Source of the DNA: DATFMP01 sp035266845
Lineage (GTDB): Bacteria; SAR324; JACQKK01
Assembly (NCBI GenBank): GCA_035266845.1
Contig: DATFMP010000004.1
Location: 1-35,781 of the forward strand
DNA length: 35,781 nt
Direction of reading: 5' to 3'
The translations under genes were made by a program, and so were the position numbers. The notes below the pieces were generated by a model. That model saw only the letters and a list, made by a program, of their open reading frames with translations. It was not told the origin of the DNA and did no database searches. Position 1 is the first letter of the stretch. Each line of letters starts with the position of its first letter. Positions 29,939 to 35,781 of this stretch are shown here, piece after piece.

Positions 29939-32900
29939 TCATCGAAAATCCCGGCTGGGCACGGGCGCCGCATCATGGGATAGCTCGGGCTCCCAGAACT
30001 GTTCGACCACCAAGTGCACCACGCCCTCCTGGCTCTGCACCGTGCCGATGACGCCGAGGAGATTGGCGGTGCGGGCCAGCACGTGCTGGGCGCGAAAGAC
30101 GGCCTCCCACACCACCAGGTTCACCCAACCCGTCTCGTCCTCCAGGGTCATGAAGGTCACGCCATTGGCGCTGCCGGGGTGCTGGCGGTTGATGACCAGC
30201 CCCCCATAGCGCACGCGGTGTCCGTGAGGCAGGCGGTTGATCGTGGCCGCGTCGAGCAGGCCCAGGGCCCGCAGAGCCGGGCGCAGCGAGGCCAGGGGAT
30301 GCCCGCGCACACTGTGGTGGCTGTGGTGGCGGTCCCAGGCGATGGTGTCCAGCGCGTCGAGTGGGGCGAAGGCGGGCGCACGCTCCGCCGCTGGCAGGGG
30401 CAAGCTGGAGCGGGACTGACGCGCGACGCCGCGCACGGCCCACAGCGCGGTGCGCCGATTCTGCACCAGTCCATCCAGCGCACCCGCTTCCGCAAGCCGC
30501 AGCAAAGTCTTCTCGTCCAAGCCCGTGCGCGCCACAAAGTCCGATACGTCAATGAAGGGTGCGGTTTCGCGTATCTGTCCGATGCGCATGCCATTCGCCT
30601 TGCTGAGGCCTTTGACATAACGCAGGCCCATGCGCACAGCGAAGGGGTGTTCCGACATTACCCCCGCCACAGGCTGAGTGCTTTCCAGCGTGCACAGCCA
30701 ATCGCTGTGGTGCACATCGAGAGGACGCATCTCCACGCCATGGCGTCTGGCATCTTCCACGATCGTCGCGGGGTGGTAAAAACCCATGGGCCAGGCGTTG
30801 AGCAGACCACAGATAAAGACCGGCAGATGGTGGCAGCGCAGCCAGGCACTGGCATAGGCGATCAACGCGAAGCTGGCCGCGTGGCTCTCCGGGAAGCCGT
30901 ATTCGCCGAAGCCCTTGACTTGGTTGAACACCGCCTCGGCAAACTCGCGGGCGATGCCCTTGGCCTGCATCCGTGTGACAAAGCGGTCGTGGTGCTGCTC
31001 GATGCGCCCGGAGCGGCGCCAGGCGGCCATGTCGCGCCGGAGCTGATCCGCCTCTCCGGGGGTGTAGTCCGCGGCTACCACGGCCAGCTTCAACACCTGC
31101 TCCTGGAACAGCGGGATTCCGAGCGTCTTTGCCAGCACCGGCTTCAGCGATTCGTGAGGAAAGGTCAAAGACTCCTGCCCCCTGCGGCGGCGCAGGTAGG
31201 GATGCACCATGCCGCCCACGATGGGGCCGGGGCGCACGATGCTGATCTCCACCACCAAGTCGTAGAACTCGCGCGGCCGAAGGCGCGGCAGCATCGCCAT
31301 CTGAGCGCGCGACTCGATCTGGAATACGCCGATCACGTCCGCCCGGCAGATCATGTCGTAGGTGGCCGTGTCATCCGGCGGGAGGATGGCCAGGCCGATC
31401 TCGGTGCCGTCCGGTAGGCGATGCAGACCGTGTGCGCGTAGGAGCTTGAAGCACTGGTCCAGATGCGTGAGCGCGCCCAGGGCCAGCAGGTCTACCTTGA
31501 ACAGTCCCAATGCCTCGCAATCGTCCTTGTCCCATTGGATCACGGTGCGCCCGGGCATGGTGGCATTCTCGATCGGTACCAGCGTGTGCACCGGCTCGTG
31601 TCCCAATAAGAAGCCACCGGGGTGTATGGACAGGTGACGGGGAAAGTCCTGTAGCTCACTCACAAGCCTGACCAAATGCTGGTGCCGTGGCTGCGCCGGG
31701 TCCAGTCCTGTGTGGGCCAAGTCTTCCGGAGCAAGATGTGTGTACGAATCGAGCGTCTTGCCGATGCGGTTCAGCAAGGTTTCCGGCAGACCTAGCGCCT
31801 TACCCACGTCCCGCACCGCGCTTTTGGAACGGTAGCGGATCACGTTGGCCACCATCGCCGCCCGCTCGCGCCCGTACTTCTCGTAGACCCACTGAATGAC
31901 CTCCTCGCGGCGGTCGTGCTGGATGTCCAGGTCAATGTCCGGTGGCTCGGCGCGCTCCATGGACAGGAAGCGCTCGAAAAGCAGATTCATCTTCACCGGA
32001 TCGATGGCGGTGATGCCCAGGCAGTAACAGACGACGGAATTGGCGGCGCTGCCGCGCCCCTGGCAGAGGACGCCGTTAGCACGGCAGTATCGGACGATCT
32101 CGTACATGGTGAGGAAGTAGCCTGGGTAGTCCAGCCGCGCGATCACGTCCAGCTCGCGCTCGATCTGGACTGCCACATTCTCCGGCACCTCGCCCCCGTA
32201 ACACTCGCGGGCGCCCGTGAAGGTCAGTTCGCGCAGCCAATCCAAGGAGCTCCTCCCGCTGGGCAGCCGCTCGGCGGGGTAACGGTAGCGCAGGTCGGCC
32301 AGGGAGAACGTGCAGCGCACGGCCACCTCTCGCGTGCGCGCCACGGCCTCAGGCAGGTCCACGAACAACCGCGCGAAGGCTTCCGGAGAGTAGAGGGCGT
32401 GCAGGTCGTTGGGCCGGGTCAACTGCCCGGCAGTGTGCACGGTCACCCCATGGCGGATGCAGGTGAGCACATCCTGCAGGGGCCGCCGCGCTGGCATGTG
32501 GTAGAGCACCTCGTGTGCGGCGACCAGCGGCAGCGCATACCGCTGTGCCCGCGCGCGCAGGCGCTGCTCGGCGCGCACCTCCGCATCCTCGCGGTGACGG
32601 GCCACCAGCGCGTAAAGCCGGTCACCGAACGCTTCCCGCAGTGCCTCGGCCACAGTATCGGGCTCGGCCTCATCCACGAGCAGGCTGCCCGCCCCGCCCC
32701 ATAGGGCGAGCAAGTCGCCGGTGTGGGCGCAGACCTCGCTCCAGGTCACGCGGCTCTCGCCCTTGGGGGCGCGGAGCCGGCCCACCGTGAGCAGGCTACA
32801 GAGGTGCGCATAACCCGCCCGCGTTTGCGCCAGGAGGAGGATGCGCGAACCGTCGTCCACACTTACCTGCGCCCCCACCAGCAGCTTGAGGCTCAATTCA

Positions 32901-33067
32901 CAGGCTTTGACGTGGGCCTTCACCACACCGTACACGCCGTCGCGGTCGGTCAGGGCCAGCGCGGGCAGGCCCAGCGCGTGCGCGGTTTTCACCAGCTCTT
33001 CAGGGTGTGAAGCCCCCTCCAGGAACGAGTAGTGGCTCTTGCACCAGAGCGGCACGTAGGTATCCAC
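29939..33067 (-). CDS. dnaE2: Error-prone DNA polymerase III alpha subunit DnaE2
   Basis: A 1042-residue C-family polymerase, normal for DnaE2. It has the PHP domain at the start (VPLWCKSHYSFLEGASHPEELV, LALTDRDGVYG), the palm acidic motif PDIDLDIQHDRREEV, the fingers with YGFPESHAASFALIAYASAWLR, and a C-terminal OB fold (RVRYGGLVINRQHPGSANGVTFMTLEDETG). The start is GTG at 33067, with GGGAGG 8 bp upstream; the longer frame to 33190 overlaps imuB and is not real. It is the translesion polymerase of the ImuA-ImuB-DnaE2 mutasome and is damage-induced in other bacteria. It lies 13 bp after imuB, in the same operon. Confidence 0.96.
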   Translation of the reverse strand: MDTYVPLWCKSHYSFLEGASHPEELVKTAHALGLPALALTDRDGVYGVVKAHVKACELSLKLLVGAQVSVDDGSRILLLAQTRAGYAHLCSLLTVGRLRAPKGESRVTWSEVCAHTGDLLALWGGAGSLLVDEAEPDTVAEALREAFGDRLYALVARHREDAEVRAEQRLRARAQRYALPLVAAHEVLYHMPARRPLQDVLTCIRHGVTVHTAGQLTRPNDLHALYSPEAFARLFVDLPEAVARTREVAVRCTFSLADLRYRYPAERLPSGRSSLDWLRELTFTGARECYGGEVPENVAVQIERELDVIARLDYPGYFLTMYEIVRYCRANGVLCQGRGSAANSVVCYCLGITAIDPVKMNLLFERFLSMERAEPPDIDLDIQHDRREEVIQWVYEKYGRERAAMVANVIRYRSKSAVRDVGKALGLPETLLNRIGKTLDSYTHLAPEDLAHTGLDPAQPRHQHLVRLVSELQDFPRHLSIHPGGFLLGHEPVHTLVPIENATMPGRTVIQWDKDDCEALGLFKVDLLALGALTHLDQCFKLLRAHGLHRLPDGTEIGLAILPPDDTATYDMICRADVIGVFQIESRAQMAMLPRLRPREFYDLVVEISIVRPGPIVGGMVHPYLRRRRGQESLTFPHESLKPVLAKTLGIPLFQEQVLKLAVVAADYTPGEADQLRRDMAAWRRSGRIEQHHDRFVTRMQAKGIAREFAEAVFNQVKGFGEYGFPESHAASFALIAYASAWLRCHHLPVFICGLLNAWPMGFYHPATIVEDARRHGVEMRPLDVHHSDWLCTLESTQPVAGVMSEHPFAVRMGLRYVKGLSKANGMRIGQIRETAPFIDVSDFVARTGLDEKTLLRLAEAGALDGLVQNRRTALWAVRGVARQSRSSLPLPAAERAPAFAPLDALDTIAWDRHHSHHSVRGHPLASLRPALRALGLLDAATINRLPHGHRVRYGGLVINRQHPGSANGVTFMTLEDETGWVNLVVWEAVFRAQHVLARTANLLGVIGTVQSQEGVVHLVVEQFWEPELSHDAAPVPSRDFR

Positions 33068-33080
33068 GGCACGCCTCCCG

Positions 33081-34565
33081 CTACTCGACCCAGCCCTGAC
33101 AGAACCAGCACCCGTTGCGGCGGTCGTAGTAAACCCAATGCACCATGCCGTCGTGACTCTCGGCCAGATAATAGTCCCGCCACTGTTCACGCGCCCACCA
33201 GCCGCCGGAGATGGAGAACGGACCGTGCAGGACTACCGACGCGTCCGCGGGAGGCGCGTGGTTATACTTCCGACGGATGGGATCGCACGGCCAGTCCGGC
33301 AGCGGTTCCGGGTTGGTAAGCAGGCGCCGCACCAGCGTGGGCCGCGCCACCGATTGGTGCCGAGGCCAGCCTAGTCGCTCCAGGGGCTCCCAGGTGAAAC
33401 GCGCCTCGGGTAGATGTCCTTCGCGCAGCACTGCGCGCAGCACGGCCCGCTCGCCATACTCCGCCCGCATCTGGGCCAGGACACGATTGGCCGCAACCAA
33501 GTCGCGCCGACGTCCATGGGGCAACAGGGAAAGCTGCTCCACGCCACGGGGGCGCGGCTCCGCACGGAGCACGATCTCCGTGACTCCCATGCTGAGTTGC
33601 ACCTGTTCCAGGCGCAAGCGCAGCAACTCCAGGATCAGGCGCTCCTCACGGGTGGGCGGGGCTGGCCGCACAGCCAGGGTATGCTCGGTGCGGTCATCCA
33701 GCATCAGCGTCAACCGCAGCGTATGCAGCGCCTCCTGCCTCGCGGCCAGTTCTCCCAGTAGGAACGGCAGGCGCTCTTTGACGAGGAACAGCAGGCGCGC
33801 CGCATTATTCTCGGGTGGATCGACGAACACCAGATCGGTCGGCGGCAGGCGCTCGGCCTCCGGCTGCAGGGGTTCGGCCAGGGTCCCCGCGGCCAGCCGG
33901 TGCAGTTGGTACAGGGCCGGGCCGAAACGGTCCGCCAAACCGTCTGCCGGAAGTCGCAGCAGATCGCCCAGCCGGTGCAAGCCCAACTGTGCCAGTGCCT
34001 CCAGTTCCCCGGGCACCAAGCCCAGCCGAGCTAGCGGCACCCGCCTGGCAGCCCGGCGCTCGGTACCGGAGTCTCGGAATACACGCACACCCCGCTCAAT
34101 CCGTGCCAGGGCATGGCAGGCGAAATGGTCCCAACCCACCACGACCGCAACCCGCCAACCCTGGGCCGCCACGGACTGCTGGAGTGCCTCACCCCAGCGC
34201 TGTGGATGATGATACAGGCGCTTGAGACCGCGTGCGGACAGCCAGAATACGCCAGACTCGTCCATGGACGGCTCAACGTGCGGGCTGTAGGCGTGCAGGT
34301 GCGCCGTCAGCTCGACGACCGCTGCGCGCACCGCGTCCGCCGCCACCACGCGAGCGCGCAGGTCGCCGGCCAGGGACAGTGCTGCGGTGTGGCGCATGCC
34401 GGGCCGCAAACCGCGCCGCCAAGCACGGACATTGACCCACAGCAGGGGGGCCTGCGCCCGCGCCGACGCCACTACTGCGACCGGATGCACCCGCAACGCC
34501 GGCTCGGCCCGCAGCACAAGCTGTAACGGCAGCGCCGGCACGCTAAGGCAGGCCAGGGACACCAT
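33081..34565 (-). CDS. imuB: ImuB, catalytically inactive Y-family polymerase homologue
   Basis: A 494-residue Y-family-like protein. The N-terminus (MVSLACLSVPALPLQLVLR) lacks the catalytic DxD-type acidic residues of DinB. A helix-hairpin-helix region is visible around ALAQLGLHRLGDLLRLP. A probable beta-clamp-binding motif QLSLLP is at 344-349, and the ending WARQWRDYYLAESHDGMVHWVYYDRRNGCWFCQGW-type tail is the normal ImuB C-terminus. ImuB is the hub that brings DnaE2 and ImuA to the sliding clamp at lesions. The ATG at 34565 overlaps the end of imuA by 23 bp. Confidence 0.94.
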   Translation of the reverse strand: MVSLACLSVPALPLQLVLRAEPALRVHPVAVVASARAQAPLLWVNVRAWRRGLRPGMRHTAALSLAGDLRARVVAADAVRAAVVELTAHLHAYSPHVEPSMDESGVFWLSARGLKRLYHHPQRWGEALQQSVAAQGWRVAVVVGWDHFACHALARIERGVRVFRDSGTERRAARRVPLARLGLVPGELEALAQLGLHRLGDLLRLPADGLADRFGPALYQLHRLAAGTLAEPLQPEAERLPPTDLVFVDPPENNAARLLFLVKERLPFLLGELAARQEALHTLRLTLMLDDRTEHTLAVRPAPPTREERLILELLRLRLEQVQLSMGVTEIVLRAEPRPRGVEQLSLLPHGRRRDLVAANRVLAQMRAEYGERAVLRAVLREGHLPEARFTWEPLERLGWPRHQSVARPTLVRRLLTNPEPLPDWPCDPIRRKYNHAPPADASVVLHGPFSISGGWWAREQWRDYYLAESHDGMVHWVYYDRRNGCWFCQGWVE

Positions 34566-35184
34566 GGAGTACCTCTTCGTGGCGCCAACCGGCGCCGTGG
34601 CGCTTGTCCTTGAGTACCGTCACCATGCAACGGTAGCGGTCCGCCCCGCTGCGTTCCTGCAGCGCTGCAGCCCGCACCGCCACCAGTGAGCCCAGCGAGG
34701 GAGCCGCTGCGGCCTTGCGGGTCAGACACAGCACCAGCGTCTCGTGGCGCTTGGCCTGCTGCACCAACCGCCCCAACAAGGCATCGGGTACCTGTGTCAC
34801 TCCCGCCAGGTCCAGCACCACCAGCCCGAACGCGCCGGAATGCGCCAGCCGTGCTCCGGCCCGAGGCACCTGCGCTGGCTCCGGCACGTGCACCACGGCG
34901 AGCTGGGTCAGGTCCACAGCATGGGTGGCTGCGTCTGGCGGGTAGAAGTGGCTGTCCGGGGGCGAGACCCAGGTGGCCAGATCCCCCACCCTTTGCGCCT
35001 CGGCCAGCAGCCGCATGGCGACGCTCAGCGCGGCGGAGTTGCCTCCGGCCGAAACCTCCACCAAGCGCCCGGCCAGCGTCGCGAACGACCAGCGCGCCGG
35101 AAGAACCGCCGACGCCTGCTCGTGCGGCAAGCGCAGCCGCGGGTGCCGCAGGGTCAATTGCTGGAGCACGGAAGAAGCGGCCAC
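34543..35184 (-). CDS. imuA: ImuA, RecA-like accessory protein of the DnaE2 mutasome
   Basis: A 213-residue protein of the SulA/RecA-like ImuA group. I choose the GTG at 35184 because GGAGG lies 6 bp upstream; a TTG at 35190 would leave no spacing. The RecA-like core is seen in LVEVSAGGNSAALSVAMRLLAEAQ (the P-loop position, but without the GK[T/S] of RecA), WVSPPDSHFYPPDAA, and GLVVLDLAG (Walker B position). It is the first gene of the imuA-imuB-dnaE2 operon. In other bacteria the operon is LexA-controlled; lexA is not in the window and I find no standard box. Confidence 0.92.
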   Translation of the reverse strand: MAASSVLQQLTLRHPRLRLPHEQASAVLPARWSFATLAGRLVEVSAGGNSAALSVAMRLLAEAQRVGDLATWVSPPDSHFYPPDAATHAVDLTQLAVVHVPEPAQVPRAGARLAHSGAFGLVVLDLAGVTQVPDALLGRLVQQAKRHETLVLCLTRKAAAAPSLGSLVAVRAAALQERSGADRYRCMVTVLKDKRHGAGWRHEEVLHGVPGLP

Positions 35185-35382
35185 GCCCAACCTCCGAGGG
35201 TTTTCACGGCACCTCGTGTGGAGGTGCCCATCGATTTAGCGATAGCTGATTAGACAACAAAAATTACTTCCGCTGCGTTACGAACGCAAGTGTCGAGGGG
35301 AAAAAGACCTTTCCCAATCCGGATGGCCGGATCTGGGCAGAGGTGCGCTGGGTAGTCTGGCAGCGCGGTTTGCTGCCTAGGG
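35185..35382 (-). promoter_or_regulatory. Upstream region of imuA with a perfect 8-bp-arm hairpin
   Basis: GGCACCTC-GTGTG-GAGGTGCC (35208-35228) is a perfect inverted repeat 24 bp before the imuA start codon. It has no T-run on either strand, so it is an operator or a leader hairpin, not a terminator. Further upstream, on the - strand, TTGTTG (35273-35268) followed 16 nt later by TAAATC makes a weak promoter. The AT-rich stretch contains TTAG twice (35236 and 35250). None matches the CTGT-N8-ACAG LexA box. Confidence 0.5.
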
Positions 35383-35637
35383 TTGACCGAGTACGTGCCC
35401 CAGGTGCGCGAGGTGTTCGCTCAGGGCTGGATATCTAAAATGTACATGGAGTACCGCGAGTTCGAGGCTTGTCTGACAGAGTCCCTAGAGTCGCAGTCCT
35501 GCAACGAACGACCCTCGGACCGCGACTTCGGCTACTTCGGGGACGCCATCAAGGAATGCTCCCACTGGTACGGCTTTTTCACGGCCTATCTGCGCGGCAA
35601 GGAGCGCCGGGAGCACCAGCTTCGCGCCCGCGAATAG
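35383..35637 (+). CDS. Small hypothetical protein, 84 residues
   Basis: An open frame with coding-like composition (EYREFEACLTESLESQSCNERPSDRDFGYFGDAIKECSHWYGFFTAYLRGKERREHQ). It is acidic in the middle and basic at the end, with three Cys and no signal peptide. The only full-length start is a TTG at 35383, preceded by a poor ribosome site; GTG at 35395 or ATG at 35440 are alternatives. Its stop codon lies directly beside the insertion-sequence end, so its C-terminus may have been created by the insertion. I do not recognise it. Confidence 0.45.
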   Translation: MTEYVPQVREVFAQGWISKMYMEYREFEACLTESLESQSCNERPSDRDFGYFGDAIKECSHWYGFFTAYLRGKERREHQLRARE

Positions 35638-35781
35638 GAGCTATCCCGAAAATGCTCTGAGGAGGATCATGGTGCAAGCCAGTCTCAGCAGGCCAAGGAA
35701 GTTGGCTGCGTGATACTCCCAGCGGACGGTGAGGCGGCGGAAGTTGTGCAGCCAGGCGAAGAAGCGTTCGACCTTCCAACG
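35638..35781 (-). mobile_element. End of an IS5-family-like insertion sequence, cut by the window edge
   Basis: The region holds the transposase C-terminus and, next to its stop codon, a sequence starting GGAGCTATCCCGAAAA that is the likely terminal inverted repeat. The other end and the target duplication are outside the window, so the exact boundary is approximate. The transposase stop lies inside the presumed repeat, which is common in this group. Confidence 0.6.
35641..35781 (-). CDS. IS5-family transposase, C-terminal fragment (continues beyond the window)
   Basis: The last 46 codons, read on the - strand, begin RWKVERFFAWLHNFRRL and continue VRWEYHAANFLGL to the stop TAG at 35643-35641. 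The segment WKVERFFAWL with R-W-E-Y-H after it is the conserved block around the third acidic residue of the DDE catalytic triad in IS5/IS427-type transposases. No frameshift is seen in the visible part. The gene is incomplete only because of the window edge. Confidence 0.85.
   Translation of the reverse strand, partial: RWKVERFFAWLHNFRRLTVRWEYHAANFLGLLRLACTMILLRAFSG

Noticed and set aside
35185..35382. A canonical LexA box before imuA
   Set aside because: No CTGT-N8-ACAG or other LexA pattern I know fits; only an unrelated palindrome is present.

Overview
The window is 35.8 kb of GC-rich, densely coded DNA from a Gram-negative bacterium, most likely a proteobacterium. The imuA-imuB-dnaE2 cassette, the paired LivJ/H/M/G/F importers with cleavable signal peptides and the periplasmic thiol-redox genes support this. 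I cannot fix the genus from sequence alone.

Region 1 (1-18,614) looks like a catabolic island. On the + strand come a left-truncated dihydrodipicolinate-synthase-family lyase and a MaoC-type hydratase. A complete branched-chain-amino-acid-type ABC importer (binding protein, two permeases, two ATPases) follows on the - strand. A + strand operon then encodes a three-subunit molybdenum hydroxylase (2Fe-2S, Mo-binding and FAD/4Fe-4S subunits) and an intradiol ring-cleavage dioxygenase. Next, on the - strand, is a second complete importer whose last gene is a TauD/TfdA-type Fe(II)/2-oxoglutarate dioxygenase. A MetE-C-like methyltransferase is divergent from it. The simplest reading is uptake, hydroxylation and ring cleavage of one or two small aromatic or heteroaromatic acids; the substrates cannot be read from the sequence.

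Region 2 (18,630-19,993) holds an F420-type luciferase-like oxidoreductase and a ~490 bp gap with a short direct repeat.

Region 3 (19,994-26,043) is the most unusual part. It has two CcdA-type thiol transporters, a Met/Gly-rich c-type cytochrome, a TlpA-type thioredoxin, a DUF1573-like protein and five small membrane or exported proteins with CC, CCAHH, CxxC or terminal CC motifs. Eight of these genes form one compact - strand operon preceded by an FNR/ANR-type box positioned as for a class II promoter. I read it as a periplasmic thiol/metal redox module, not one I can name.

Region 4 (26,136-29,851) has a GMC flavoprotein oxidoreductase, then, divergently, a small ubiquitin-fold MoaD/ThiS-like protein ending in Gly-Gly followed by a six-Asp-box beta-propeller protein. 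A perfect 14-bp palindrome lies between the two directions. A tRNA-Gly(GCC) with its terminator follows.

Region 5 (29,939-35,781) is the SOS-mutagenesis cassette imuA-imuB-dnaE2, a small unknown ORF, and the end of an IS5-family-like insertion sequence cut by the window edge.
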